A DNA stretch of 64,000 nucleotides from Haploplasma modicum ATCC 29102 (GTDB lineage Bacteria > Bacillota_I > Bacilli_A > Acholeplasmatales > Acholeplasmataceae): contig NZ_JHYB01000002.1 in the NCBI RefSeq assembly GCF_000687835.1, forward strand, positions 186,001 through 250,000. The letters are read 5' to 3'. The notes beneath the pieces were generated by a model that did no database searches, was not told the origin of the DNA, and was given only the letters and a program-made list of their open reading frames with translations. The first letter of the stretch is position 1. Each line of letters starts with the position of its first letter. Position numbers and translations under genes: made by a program. This document shows, piece by piece, positions 19,121 to 28,366 of this stretch.

Positions 19121-19124
19121 AATT

Positions 19125-19168
19125 CCTCCCTGTTTTAATTTATTTGCTGGTTTCCTAGGGTACAGCAA
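19125..19168 (-). promoter_or_regulatory. preQ1 riboswitch (class I-like) controlling queT translation
   Basis: Read on the minus strand, TTGCTG (19168-19163) pairs with CAGCAA (19149-19144). The enclosed loop holds CCCT, and an A-rich strand AUAAAUUAAAAC follows, then AGGGAGG. Pairing of loop CCCU with AGGG makes the H-type pseudoknot of preQ1-I aptamers and buries the Shine-Dalgarno. The A-rich tail closely resembles that of the known Thermoanaerobacter preQ1-I element. Ligand binding would therefore repress translation of the precursor transporter. Confidence 0.82.
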
Positions 19169-19175
19169 TAATACT

Positions 19176-19209
19176 TTTGTATTATACCAAAATTATGTTA
19201 TAATATCAA
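19176..19209. promoter_or_regulatory. Overlapping divergent promoters of queT and tgt
   Basis: On the minus strand, TTGATA (19209-19204), a 17-base spacer and TATAAT (19186-19181) form a near-ideal promoter for queT. On the plus strand, TATAAT (19199-19204) with a weak TTTGTA (19176-19181) 17 bases upstream serves tgt. The two share the same 34 bases, so polymerases would compete. Confidence 0.75.
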
Positions 19210-19225
19210 TCACGGAGTTGGTATT

Positions 19226-20335
19226 ATGGGAATTAAATTTGAAGTCTTACATGTATGTAAGCAAAGTGGAGCAAGATTAGGAAAATTAACTACACCTCAT
19301 GGTGTTTTTGAAACACCTTTTTTTATGCCGGTTGGCACACAAGCAACCGTTAAAACACTTGAAGTTGATGAAATTAAAGAAGTATCTGAAGGATTAATCT
19401 TAGGTAATACATATCACTTATGGTTACAACCAGGTAATGAAATAGTAAAAAAACATGGTGGAATTAGAGGCTTTATGAACTGGGATGGGGCACTACTTAC
19501 TGATAGTGGTGGTTTTCAAGTATTTTCACTTAGTGGACTTAGAAAAATCACTGAAGAGGGAGTTCATTTTAGACATCATAAAAATGGATCTAAACTTTTT
19601 TTAAGTCCAGAAGATGCAATTAAAATTCAAGAAGATTTAGGAGCTGATATCATCATGAGTTTTGATGAATGTCCACCTCCATATGAAACATATGATTATA
19701 TGAAAAATAGTGTAGAGCGAACAATTAGATGGGCTAAACGTGGTAAAGATGCACTTAAATCTGATCAAGCTTTATTTGGAATTGTTCAAGGTGGGTTAAA
19801 TAAAGAACTTAGAGAATATAGTGCAAAAGAATTAATGAAAATTGATTTTCCAGGTTATTCGATAGGTGGTCTATCGGTTGGTGAAACTAAGGAAGAAATG
19901 TATGAAATTACTAAGTTTTTAAATCCGATCTTACCATTTGATAAACCAAGATATTTAATGGGGGTAGGAGCACCAGAGGACTTAATTATGAACGTAATTA
20001 ATGGTGTTGATATGTTTGACTGTGTCCTTCCAACTAGAAATGCTAGACATGGTAGTGCACTTACAACTTATGGTAAAGTTAATATTAAAAGACAAGAGTT
20101 TGAGTCAGATTTAGAACCACTAGATCCAAAATTAAATAATAGACTTAATAACTATTCAAAATCTTACTTAAGACATCTTTTTAAGGCAGAAGAATTTTTA
20201 GGAATGAAATTACTTACTTATCAAAATCTTTCCTATTTAAAACATTTAATGAGTGAGATTAGACAAGCAATCAAAGAAGATAGATTATTAGATTATTTAG
20301 AAGAGATGAAACAAAATACAAATTACTTTAAATAA
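19226..20335 (+). CDS. tgt: tRNA-guanine transglycosylase lacking the zinc site
   Basis: This 369-residue bacterial-type Tgt exchanges guanine-34 for preQ1 in GUN-anticodon tRNAs. The TIM-barrel core is intact: DSGGFQ (93-98) with general acid Asp93, SFDECPP (145-151), GGLSVGE (214-220) and [13 protein letters not shown] with nucleophile Asp265. Cys149 and Val218 match preQ1-accepting bacterial enzymes. The C-terminal zinc motif is gone: where others have C-x-C-x2-C before NYS, this one reads [12 protein letters not shown], and the fourth ligand in TYHNL is Gln333 (TYQNL). The start ATG follows CGGAG. Confidence 0.93.
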   Translation: MGIKFEVLHVCKQSGARLGKLTTPHGVFETPFFMPVGTQATVKTLEVDEIKEVSEGLILGNTYHLWLQPGNEIVKKHGGIRGFMNWDGALLTDSGGFQVFSLSGLRKITEEGVHFRHHKNGSKLFLSPEDAIKIQEDLGADIIMSFDECPPPYETYDYMKNSVERTIRWAKRGKDALKSDQALFGIVQGGLNKELREYSAKELMKIDFPGYSIGGLSVGETKEEMYEITKFLNPILPFDKPRYLMGVGAPEDLIMNVINGVDMFDCVLPTRNARHGSALTTYGKVNIKRQEFESDLEPLDPKLNNRLNNYSKSYLRHLFKAEEFLGMKLLTYQNLSYLKHLMSEIRQAIKEDRLLDYLEEMKQNTNYFK

Positions 20336-20336
20336 A

Positions 20337-20365
20337 TTGATAATATTTAGTTAAAAATGTATAAT
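20337..20365 (+). promoter_or_regulatory. ftsZ promoter
   Basis: TTGATA (20337-20342), a 17-base spacer and TATAAT (20360-20365) lie immediately after tgt and 31 bases before the chosen ftsZ start. Confidence 0.82.
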
Positions 20366-20396
20366 ATAAACAAGAGTGAAGTGGGAGGAAATTAAG

Positions 20397-21524
20397 ATGC
20401 TTTTTGACAATTCAGTAGAGTTTAGCCAAAAACCGATTATTAAGGTTATTGGTGTTGGAGGAGGCGGAGGTAATGCTGTTGATCGTATGATTAGAAACGA
20501 TGTTAAAGGTGTTACTTTTGTTGATGTGAATACTGATGCCCAAGTTTTAAAAAAATCAAGAGCAGAAGAACGTCTTCAAATCGGAAAAAATTTAACTAGG
20601 GGATTAGGTGCAGGTGCAAAACCAAATATTGGTTATGAAGCTGCAATGGAATCAATTGATGATATTAAAGAAATATTAACAGGTTGTGATATGGTATTTA
20701 TTACTGCAGGTATGGGTGGTGGAACTGGAACTGGTGCTGCTCCTGTGATTGCAAAAATATCAAAAGAAATGGGAATTTTAACGGTTGCTATCGTAACTAA
20801 ACCTTTTAACTTTGAAGGTAAAAAACGTATGGATTTAGCAATCGAAGGTTTGGAGAATCTAAAACCACATGTTGATACATTAATTGTTGTACCAAATCAA
20901 AGATTAATTGAAGTATCAAATGAAAATACCCAATTATTAGAAGCATTTAAAGAATCAGACAATGTTTTAAGACATGGGGTTCAAGGGATTGCAGAAATTA
21001 TTGCTATTCCAGGATTAATTAACGTTGACTTTGCAGACGTTAGATCAATTATGCAAGATAAAGGTACTGCATTAATGGGAATTGGTATTTCAAGTGGTGA
21101 AAATAGAGCAATCGATGCTGCAAGAAAAGCAATTCATTCAAAATTACTTGAAGTTTCAATTGATGGTGCAACAGATGCAATTGTTAATATTGCATCAGGA
21201 ACAAATGTTACATTATTTGAAATGGAAAATGCCGTACAAGAAATTAGAAATGCTGTTGAAAATGATTTAAATATTATTTATGGAACAACAGTAAATGCTG
21301 ATTTAGATGATGAATTAATCGTTACAGTTATTGCAACTGGCTATGAACTTAGAGCTAAAGAAAAGACATTTGATAATTTTGCATCAGAATTATTTAATAA
21401 AACAACAGATGAACAAATGACTTTTTCAAAAGAAGGATTTATTACAAGTCCAGTTGAAAAAGACATAGAAGTAAATGATAAACCAAAGAGTAAGGTAAAC
21501 TTACCTTCTTGGTTAAAAAAATAA
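20397..21524 (+). CDS. ftsZ: Cell division GTPase FtsZ
   Basis: This 375-residue tubulin homologue forms the cytokinetic ring. It has the nucleotide-binding [13 protein letters not shown] (19-31), tubulin signature [10 protein letters not shown] (107-116), and the T7 synergy loop [12 protein letters not shown] short linker leads to the C-terminal tail LPSWLKK, probably the SepF/FtsA-binding peptide. ATG 20397 is preferred because GGGAGG (20383-20388) is 8 bases upstream; the GTG at 20376 would place that site inside the gene. No dcw cluster surrounds it. It is followed by ychF, and sepF lies one gene further on. Confidence 0.95.
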   Translation: MLFDNSVEFSQKPIIKVIGVGGGGGNAVDRMIRNDVKGVTFVDVNTDAQVLKKSRAEERLQIGKNLTRGLGAGAKPNIGYEAAMESIDDIKEILTGCDMVFITAGMGGGTGTGAAPVIAKISKEMGILTVAIVTKPFNFEGKKRMDLAIEGLENLKPHVDTLIVVPNQRLIEVSNENTQLLEAFKESDNVLRHGVQGIAEIIAIPGLINVDFADVRSIMQDKGTALMGIGISSGENRAIDAARKAIHSKLLEVSIDGATDAIVNIASGTNVTLFEMENAVQEIRNAVENDLNIIYGTTVNADLDDELIVTVIATGYELRAKEKTFDNFASELFNKTTDEQMTFSKEGFITSPVEKDIEVNDKPKSKVNLPSWLKK

Positions 21525-21541
21525 GGCGTAAGCCTTTTTTA
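21523..21541 (+). terminator. Small terminator after ftsZ
   Basis: AAGGC (21523-21527) and GCCTT (21532-21536) around GTAA form a short stem overlapping the ftsZ stop, followed by a T run. The short stem may allow read-through into ychF 20 bases on. Confidence 0.65.
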
Positions 21542-21560
21542 ATGGAAAGAGGAACAAAAT

Positions 21561-22658
21561 ATGTTAAAAGCAGGAATAGTAGGTTTACCAAATGTTGGTA
21601 AGTCAACATTATTTAACGCAATTACTAAAGCAGATGTGCTTGCTGCAAATTATCCATTTGCGACAATTGACCCTAATGTTGGCGTGGTTTTAGTACAAGA
21701 TGAAAGACTTTATGAGTTAGAAAAAATAATTAACCCACAAAAAGTAATTCCAACAACATTTGAATTTACAGATATTGCAGGATTAGTTAAAGGTGCATCA
21801 CAGGGCGAGGGACTTGGTAATAAGTTTTTAAGTCATATTCGTGAAGTAGATGCAATTTGTCACGTTGTTAGATGTTTTGTTGATGAAAATATTACACATG
21901 TTAATAATAAAATTGACCCTATTGATGATCTTGATACAATTAAAATGGAATTAAAACTTGCAGACTTAGAACAAATTGAAAAAAGACTACCAAGATTAAC
22001 AAAACAAGCAAAACAAAATGAACGTGAAATTGTTTTAGAATTACAAGCACTTACAAAAATTAAAGAGGCAATTTTAAATGATATTGATCCAAAGACTGTT
22101 GATTTAAGTGAAGATGAATTTAAACAAATCAAAAACTTTAACATGCTTTCTTTAAAGCCATCAATTTATGTTGCAAACGTTGCAGATTTTGAGTTAAAAA
22201 ACCCAGAATCTAATAAAAACTATTTAGATTTATTAGAATATGCTAAAAAAGATAATACTATTGTTGTTCCAATTAGTGCACAATTAGAAATGGAAATTGC
22301 TCACTTAGATTATGAAGATCAATTACTTTTCTTAGAAGAATATGGTGTAAAAGAAAGTGGACTAAATAAATTAATTAAAGAAGCATATCATTTATTAGGT
22401 CTTAGAACATATTTTACAGCAGGTGTTAAAGAAGTTAGAGCTTGGACTTTTGTTGAAGGTATGAAAGCACCACAATGTGCTGGAATTATTCATACAGACT
22501 TTGAAAGAGGCTTTATTGCAGCTGAGACTATTGCATATGATGATTTAATTAAAGCAGGTTCAAGACAAATAGCAAAAGAACAAGGAAAAGTTAGAATTGA
22601 AGGAAAAGAATACGTTGTAAAAGACGGAGATATTTTAAATTTCAGATTTAACGTTTAA
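21561..22658 (+). CDS. ychF: Ribosome-associated P-loop ATPase/GTPase YchF (OLA1 family)
   Basis: This 365-residue protein has normal YchF length. G1 is GLPNVGKST (8-16), then FATIDPN, G3 FTDIAGLVKGASQGEGLG, and a NVAD segment replacing NKxD, typical of the ATP-preferring YchF group. A coiled-coil region lies in the middle. The C-terminal TGS-like domain has TYFTAGVKEVRAWTF, CAGIIHTDFERGFI and KEQGKVRIEGKEYVVKDGDILNFRFNV. It binds ribosomes and affects translation and stress responses. AAGAGGAAC precedes the ATG. Confidence 0.95.
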   Translation: MLKAGIVGLPNVGKSTLFNAITKADVLAANYPFATIDPNVGVVLVQDERLYELEKIINPQKVIPTTFEFTDIAGLVKGASQGEGLGNKFLSHIREVDAICHVVRCFVDENITHVNNKIDPIDDLDTIKMELKLADLEQIEKRLPRLTKQAKQNEREIVLELQALTKIKEAILNDIDPKTVDLSEDEFKQIKNFNMLSLKPSIYVANVADFELKNPESNKNYLDLLEYAKKDNTIVVPISAQLEMEIAHLDYEDQLLFLEEYGVKESGLNKLIKEAYHLLGLRTYFTAGVKEVRAWTFVEGMKAPQCAGIIHTDFERGFIAAETIAYDDLIKAGSRQIAKEQGKVRIEGKEYVVKDGDILNFRFNV

Positions 22659-22733
22659 AAATTATTAAATAAATACTTTTTTTAAATTATTATGATAAAA
22701 TAGAATAGTAAATTGTATTAAAAGGAGGAGCAA

Positions 22734-23060
22734 ATGGGATTTTTTAGTTTTCTTAAGAAAAAACCAGTTGAAGTAGTTAATCAAGTTGAAAAATCTTCAC
22801 TAATTGTTTTTGAACAATTATTTGAAGCAAATGATGAATACTTAACTAAATTAGCAACAGATTTAATTAATGGTAAACCATTAGTAATTAATTTGGAAAA
22901 ATTAGAAATTGATGATGCTAATAAGATTATTGCTTTCCTATCTGGTGTAGTTTACGCAATAAATGGTGAAATTATTGAAATATCTAGAACAATTTTCTTA
23001 TTTGGTGATGAAGATTTATTCAAAGATGGTTCGATAAAGAAATTTATTGATAATTTATAA
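22734..23060 (+). CDS. sepF: Cell division protein SepF
   Basis: This 108-residue protein has an N-terminal amphipathic, membrane-targeting start (MGFFSFLKKK). The SepF core follows: KPLVINLEKLEIDDANKIIAFLSGVVYAINGEIIEI and IFLFGDEDL. SepF polymerises and tethers FtsZ to the membrane. AAGGAGGAGC lies just before the ATG. It is 75 bases after ychF. Its stop is about 10 bases before the ileS T-box, with no obvious promoter between. Confidence 0.93.
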   Translation: MGFFSFLKKKPVEVVNQVEKSSLIVFEQLFEANDEYLTKLATDLINGKPLVINLEKLEIDDANKIIAFLSGVVYAINGEIIEISRTIFLFGDEDLFKDGSIKKFIDNL

Positions 23061-23070
23061 TTTAATCTTA

Positions 23071-23259
23071 CGATGAAGAGAATAACCATTATATAAGATT
23101 TACTAATAAGCGATTTAGGAATTGGTGTAAGCCTAAAAGTAATAATATAATGTAATCAACTTGGAGTAAATTAATAATTGAGTGCTAGATATTTTATCTG
23201 GAACTAAGGTGGTACCGCGTATTTTATACGTCCTTAGCTTATTAAGGACGTATTTTTTT
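23071..23259 (+). promoter_or_regulatory. T-box riboswitch (isoleucine) before ileS
   Basis: The T-box AAGGTGGTACCGCG is at 23206-23219. The bulge UGGU matches a tRNA with A73. The terminator ATACGTCCTTA (23226-23236)/TAAGGACGTAT (23242-23252) is followed by seven T. A full-length Stem I is visible: TTTAGG...CCTAAA caps a loop with TTGGTGTAAG, an AGCGA-type bulge lies below, and ATC (23155-23157) is a plausible Ile specifier. Uncharged tRNA-Ile would favour read-through. No promoter is evident between sepF and this element. Confidence 0.92.
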
Positions 23260-23286
23260 ATATTTAAATAACTTGAGGTGAAAGAA

Positions 23287-25992
23287 ATGGAATTAAAAGA
23301 CACATTATTAATGCCAAAATCAAATTTTCCGATGAGAGGAAATTTAGGCGTTAGAGAAAAAGAGTTTCAAGCAAAATGGGAAGAAATGGATTTATACAAT
23401 AAAGTTTTAGAAAAGAATAAGGATAATACACCGTTTATCTTGCATGATGGACCTCCATATGCAAATGGTAATATCCATATTGGTCACGCCCTACAAAAAA
23501 CTTTAAAAGACTTTGTTTTAAGATATAAAACAATGAAGGGTTTTTATGTTCCTTTTATTCCAGGTTGGGATACTCATGGACTCCCAATTGAAAATGAAGT
23601 AGTAAAAAAAGGAATTAAAAGAGAAGAGCATTCAATCGTAGACTTTAGATTAAAATGTGAGATGTTTGCTTTAGAACAAGTTGAAAAACAAAAATCACAA
23701 TTTAAAAGATTAGGAATATTAGGGGATTGGGATAATCCTTATTTGACTCTAGATAAAAAATATATTGCAGATCAATTATTAGTATTTGGAAAAATGGCTG
23801 AGAAAAATTTAATTTATCGTGGCCTAAAACCAGTTTACTGGTCACCAAGTAGTGAATCAGCTTTTGCTGAAGCTGAAATTGAATATCAAGATAAAGAATC
23901 ACTATCAATCTTCTTTAAATTTCCATTAGTAAATCAAAATAATGAATTAAAAGATGCAAATCTTCTAATTTGGACAACAACTCCATGGACACTTCCAGCA
24001 AACCTTGCTGTATCAGTTCATCCTGATTTTAATTATGTTTTAGTTGATACAAAATTTGGAAAATTAGTTTTACTAGAAGATTTATTAGAAAGTTTAAATC
24101 AAAAATTAAACTTAGAAGCATTAAATGTAATTAAAAGATTCAAAGGAAATGAACTAGAAAATATTGAATATAAACATCCATTATATGACCGTATCTCAAA
24201 AGTTATCTTAGGAAAACATGTAACAAACACAGATGGTACTGGTTTAGTTCATACTGCCCCTGGCCATGGTGAGGATGACTATGAAGTAGGATTACTTTAT
24301 AAGTTAGACATCTTAAGTCCAGTAGATGGTAAAGGTGTAATGACTAGTGAGGCTGGAAAATATGAAGGATTATTTTATGAAGTTGCAAACAAAGAAATTG
24401 TTAATGATTTAGAAGAACTTGGTTATCTCGTTAAACAAGAAAAAATTGTTCACTCATACCCACATGACTGGAGAACTAGAAAACCAATTATTTTTAGATC
24501 AACCCCACAATGGTTCGCAAGTATCGATCCTTTGAGAGAAAATTTATTAGAAGAAATTAAAAATATTAACTGGACTCCTGCATGGGGTGAAGTTAGATTA
24601 TCAAATATGATTGAATCGAGAAATGACTGGGTAATTAGTCGTCAGAGAGTCTGGGGTGTTCCACTACCAATTTTCTATGCAGAAAATGGTGAAGCTGTCT
24701 TAGACTATGAAATAATCAAACATATTTCTAGTTTAGTAAGAGAACATGGTATTAATATTTGGTACGATTATGATGTTAAAGATTTAATGCCTAAGGGATA
24801 TAAAAACGTAAATAGTCCAAACGGAATATTTACAAAAGAAAAAGACATTATGGACGTTTGGTTTGACAGTGGTACATCTTATAAGGTTTTAGAAGAAAGA
24901 GGCCTACCAACTCAAGCTGACCTATATTTGGAAGGTTCTGACCAATATCGTGGATGGTTTAACTCATCACTTACAACAAGTGTTGCAGTTACAGGTAAAT
25001 CACCATATAAAAATGTTGTTAGTCACGGATTTGTTTTAGACGGACAGGGCTACAAAATGAGTAAGTCAAAAGGCAACGTAATTGATCCAATTAAAATGAT
25101 GGATCAACAAGGTGCGGACTTACTAAGATTATGGGTAGCAACAACATCTTATCAAAGTGATGTTAGAATTAGTGATGAACTAATTAAACAAACAAGCGAA
25201 TCATATAGAAAAATAAGAAACACATTTAAATATATGTTAGGTAATTTATTTGATTTTGATCCAAGTAAGAACTATATCAGCTATTCAATGCGTGGTAAAC
25301 TAAATAGATTAATGACACTTAAATATCGTGAAGTTGTAAATAAAGTAATTGATGCATATGATAACTATGAGTTTGATAAAGTATATAGAATAATTATGCC
25401 ATTTATTATTAATGATGTATCAGCATTTTATCTAGACTTTATTAAAGATGTTTTATATATTGAATTAGAAAATAATTTTGAAAGAAGAGCAATTCAATCA
25501 ACTCTATATGATATCTTACTAGGATTATTAAAATTATTAAATCCAATTATTCCACATACAACAAGTGAAGCATACTGGGAATTACCACATAGACAATATG
25601 AAGATATTTATCTAGAAAGTATGCCTGAGAAAAATGATTTTACCGATCAAAAATTAGTTGATTCATTTGCAATTTTTGAAGAATTAAGAGAAGAAGTTCT
25701 AAAAGAATTAGAAACAGCAAGAATTTTGAAAGTAATTGGTAAGTCATTAGAATCATTAATTGAATTAAAATTAACAAAAGAACAAATTGAAGCAATAAAA
25801 TATTTAGATCTTGATTTAGAGTTAGTCTTAATTTCTTCAAAAGTTATTGTAACTGAAGGAAATATGTTAGAAATTAAAGTAAGTAAATATGGCGGACATG
25901 TTTGTGAAAGATGTTGGAGAACATTTAAGAAATTAAATTCAAACAATTTATGTGAAAGATGTAATAATGTTGTGGAGGAATTAAATAAATGA
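23287..25992 (+). CDS. ileS: Isoleucyl-tRNA synthetase
   Basis: This 901-residue class I synthetase has the HIGH motif HIGH (64-67, GNIHIGHALQ), the KMSKS loop YKMSKSKGN and the editing-domain TTTPWTLPAN. The connective region has WFDSGTS and GSDQYRGWF. A C-terminal zinc finger, CERCWRTF plus CERCNN, marks the bacterial type. ATG 23287 is chosen because AGGTG is 6 bases upstream; the GTG at 23278 lies within that site. Expression is under the T-box. It overlaps surE by ATGA. Confidence 0.96.
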   Translation: MELKDTLLMPKSNFPMRGNLGVREKEFQAKWEEMDLYNKVLEKNKDNTPFILHDGPPYANGNIHIGHALQKTLKDFVLRYKTMKGFYVPFIPGWDTHGLPIENEVVKKGIKREEHSIVDFRLKCEMFALEQVEKQKSQFKRLGILGDWDNPYLTLDKKYIADQLLVFGKMAEKNLIYRGLKPVYWSPSSESAFAEAEIEYQDKESLSIFFKFPLVNQNNELKDANLLIWTTTPWTLPANLAVSVHPDFNYVLVDTKFGKLVLLEDLLESLNQKLNLEALNVIKRFKGNELENIEYKHPLYDRISKVILGKHVTNTDGTGLVHTAPGHGEDDYEVGLLYKLDILSPVDGKGVMTSEAGKYEGLFYEVANKEIVNDLEELGYLVKQEKIVHSYPHDWRTRKPIIFRSTPQWFASIDPLRENLLEEIKNINWTPAWGEVRLSNMIESRNDWVISRQRVWGVPLPIFYAENGEAVLDYEIIKHISSLVREHGINIWYDYDVKDLMPKGYKNVNSPNGIFTKEKDIMDVWFDSGTSYKVLEERGLPTQADLYLEGSDQYRGWFNSSLTTSVAVTGKSPYKNVVSHGFVLDGQGYKMSKSKGNVIDPIKMMDQQGADLLRLWVATTSYQSDVRISDELIKQTSESYRKIRNTFKYMLGNLFDFDPSKNYISYSMRGKLNRLMTLKYREVVNKVIDAYDNYEFDKVYRIIMPFIINDVSAFYLDFIKDVLYIELENNFERRAIQSTLYDILLGLLKLLNPIIPHTTSEAYWELPHRQYEDIYLESMPEKNDFTDQKLVDSFAIFEELREEVLKELETARILKVIGKSLESLIELKLTKEQIEAIKYLDLDLELVLISSKVIVTEGNMLEIKVSKYGGHVCERCWRTFKKLNSNNLCERCNNVVEELNK

Positions 25993-26720
25993 ACATTTTA
26001 TTAGTTAATGATGATGGAATTGAATCAAAAGGATTAGAAATTTTAGCAAGAGCACTTACTCCTCATGGTAAGGTCTATGTCTCAGCACCTGCAGTACAGC
26101 AAAGTGCAAAAAGTCATGCTATTTCACTTTCAAGTACTTTAAAAATTGAACAAGCACCGCTAATACCAGGTACACTTGGGGCACTTAAAGTCTATGGGAC
26201 ACCAGCCGATGCTACAAGAGCAGGACTTTCCTTATTTAATATTGAATTTGATTTAGTAGTATCAGGAATTAATGATGGACCTAACATTGCGATGGATATT
26301 TTATATTCAGGAACTGTTGGTGCTGCAAAAGAAGCTAAAATTTACGGTGTAAATGCAATTGCAATCTCAGCTGACAATCTAGAATTAGATTACTTATATG
26401 ACGAAGCAATTAAAACATTAGATGAAGTAATTGAAAACAAAAGTTATATTAATGATGGTATTTTAAACATTAATTTCCCTAAATTTAGTTTTGAAAAACC
26501 TAAAGGTGTTATTTATACTCACCAAGGAAGAAGATATTATCATTCAGAATTTGTGAAAAAAACAAATGAAGAAGATACTTATTATTTAAAGGGAAGTCTG
26601 ACTAGATATAACGAAGAATTAACAAGTGATGTTTGGGCTTTTGAAAATGGCTATATTTCAATTACACCAGTTACATTATCAAGAACTGATTTTGACTTAT
26701 TAAATAAGTTAAATAAATAA
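25989..26720 (+). CDS. surE: 5'/3'-nucleotidase SurE
   Basis: This 243-residue phosphatase starts MNILLVNDDGIESKGLEILA, in which Asp8-Asp9 are metal ligands. It then has APAVQQSAKSHAISL, VYGTPADATRAGL and LVVSGINDGPNIAMDILYSGTVGAAKEA, all SurE signatures. It hydrolyses nucleoside 3'- or 5'-monophosphates with a divalent metal. The start overlaps the ileS stop by ATGA, so it shares the T-box-controlled transcript. Confidence 0.94.
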   Translation: MNILLVNDDGIESKGLEILARALTPHGKVYVSAPAVQQSAKSHAISLSSTLKIEQAPLIPGTLGALKVYGTPADATRAGLSLFNIEFDLVVSGINDGPNIAMDILYSGTVGAAKEAKIYGVNAIAISADNLELDYLYDEAIKTLDEVIENKSYINDGILNINFPKFSFEKPKGVIYTHQGRRYYHSEFVKKTNEEDTYYLKGSLTRYNEELTSDVWAFENGYISITPVTLSRTDFDLLNKLNK

Positions 26721-26764
26721 AAAAAACATTTATATGATAAAATAGTATAGACAGAGGTGATTAT

Positions 26765-27619
26765 ATGGATTTTTTTCGCTTGCATTTCTTTAAAGCAAAT
26801 ACTAGAGATATCAACATTGAAGCAGTTATTGCTTTCTTTGAAGTTATTGACGGTATAACAATTGATGATTCAAACAATCGCTTAGTTTTTAACTATGTAG
26901 ATCCTAGACTGGATTTAACTTGTAGATTTTTTTTCATGCCTAAATCTCAAGTTAAAGAAATTTATCGCTTAGATCCAAAATATTATGATTTAAATTTCCA
27001 ATTAGAAATTTCAACACTTGCTCCAGACTTTTTTGTTGAAAAAGTTTTACAAATAACAAAAAGATTAGTAGATAAGTTTAGTCTATTTGTTTTCCATGAA
27101 ACATTTGTTGATGTCTTACAATATAGAAGAGACTTAGTTATGAATATCTTTATGCGTATTAAACAAAAATATTTAGAGTTGAATCCTAAATTACTAAATG
27201 AATATGCACTTGTTAGAAAAGATAAATTACACGGAATATTAAGATATTTAAATGACATTTATGAACTTCAAAAACACTATCAACAAGAAGAAACGATTGT
27301 TCCATTTTATTTATTTATGAAAATGGAAGATAAAAGTGTAAAAGTAGCATTTGAATGGAAATATGATACCTTAACAGTATTACCAATATATCTAGATTAT
27401 ATAATAGTTAATAGAGGAAATGATTCTTCAATAATTAATGCAGATGAGTTTTATGAAGTAGCAGGAAAATATCTAGAAGAAGTACCTGGTTTTTTAAAAG
27501 GAACATATGTTGTTCCTAAGAAAAACTTAAAAAAAATAAATAAGATTTTAAAGAAGTATAAATTTAGTAAAATTAAAGAAGCATTTGAATTTATTAAACA
27601 TACTAAATTAATAGATTAG
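26765..27619 (+). CDS. Conserved-looking protein of unknown function (284 aa)
   Basis: This is a soluble, Lys/Phe/Tyr-rich protein starting MDFFRLHFFKANTRDINIEAVIAFFEVI. It has no signal peptide or membrane helix. Notable segments are YVDPRLDLTCRFFFMP near 45-60 and FYLFMKMEDKSVKVAFEWKYD near 185-205; a basic C-terminus (KKNLKKINKILKKYKFSK) follows. I do not recognise the family. AGAGGTGA gives a good ribosome site. It is followed 10 bases later by the YczE-like gene, suggesting one operon running on to deoC and deoD. Confidence 0.7.
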   Translation: MDFFRLHFFKANTRDINIEAVIAFFEVIDGITIDDSNNRLVFNYVDPRLDLTCRFFFMPKSQVKEIYRLDPKYYDLNFQLEISTLAPDFFVEKVLQITKRLVDKFSLFVFHETFVDVLQYRRDLVMNIFMRIKQKYLELNPKLLNEYALVRKDKLHGILRYLNDIYELQKHYQQEETIVPFYLFMKMEDKSVKVAFEWKYDTLTVLPIYLDYIIVNRGNDSSIINADEFYEVAGKYLEEVPGFLKGTYVVPKKNLKKINKILKKYKFSKIKEAFEFIKHTKLID

Positions 27620-27629
27620 GAGAGAAAGT

Positions 27630-28319
27630 GTGAACAGAAAAAATATTAGATTTGCCTTTTTCCAAATATTATCACTAATCTTACTCGCTCTTGGAGTAGC
27701 TGGTGTTATTATATCAGGACTTGGTGCTGGTGCAGTTGATGCTCTCGCATACTTTTTAATGAGAAGTACAAAGTTACTAGATGTTGGAAATTGGACAATC
27801 ATAATTAATGTTTCATTAGTTTTATTTTTATTAATAACAACTAGAAAATTAGCAGTACTATTTACCCTTTTAGTTGTCTTTGTTATGGGAGAGGCAATTA
27901 ATATTTGGATTAATAGTTTTGAAAAAATATTTAATCTAGTTTTAAAAGATGGTCAAACATTATTTAGTACCGATAGGTTATTAATAGCAATTATTATTGC
28001 ACTAGTGTCACTTGTAGTTATGGCAATTAGTGTTGCAATTATGATTAAAGAGAAAACTGTTAAATCACCATATGATGAGTTTGCTATATTCTTAGCAGAT
28101 AAATTAAACAATTATTCTCTAGCAAAAATATTACTAGATGGAACATTTATGTTAGTTGCATTCTTAATTGCAATTTTAACTAAAGGTGTTAATTTTACAG
28201 AACAAATAAATGTATTTAGTTTGATAATTGTATTTGGTTTAGGACCACTTATCAATTTATTTACAAATTTGTTTACAAATGGAATTAAAAATAAAAAACA
28301 ATTAGTAGTTAGTGAATAA
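27630..28319 (+). CDS. YczE/YyaS/YitT-type membrane protein
   Basis: This 229-residue polytopic protein has about five or six hydrophobic segments. The start RFAFFQILSLILLALGVAGVIISGLGAGAVDAL resembles the YczE/YitT family pattern in which a G-rich first helix is followed by a loop with GT/GA-DAL. Function in this family is largely unknown. A GTG start at 27630 follows AGGAGAGAAAG. It lies 10 bases after the unknown protein and precedes deoC. Confidence 0.7.
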   Translation: MNRKNIRFAFFQILSLILLALGVAGVIISGLGAGAVDALAYFLMRSTKLLDVGNWTIIINVSLVLFLLITTRKLAVLFTLLVVFVMGEAINIWINSFEKIFNLVLKDGQTLFSTDRLLIAIIIALVSLVVMAISVAIMIKEKTVKSPYDEFAIFLADKLNNYSLAKILLDGTFMLVAFLIAILTKGVNFTEQINVFSLIIVFGLGPLINLFTNLFTNGIKNKKQLVVSE

Positions 28320-28340
28320 AAATATGAAAGGATTTAATAT

Positions 28341-28361
28341 ATGAGAATATATTATTGGTAA
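28341..28361 (+). CDS. Possible six-codon leader ORF before deoC
   Basis: ATG at 28341 has AAAGG (28327-28331) nine bases upstream and reads M-R-I-Y-Y-W-stop, ending five bases before the deoC ATG. The deoC start itself has no convincing Shine-Dalgarno, so ribosomes finishing this mini-ORF may re-initiate on deoC. It could also be coincidence in AT-rich DNA. Confidence 0.35.
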   Translation: MRIYYW

Positions 28362-28366
28362 GACAG

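Noticed and set aside
18638-19168. N-terminally extended QueT starting at 19168
   Set aside because: The extra 16 codons would translate the preQ1 pseudoknot and the Shine-Dalgarno; the ATG at 19120 is correctly spaced from AGGGAGG.
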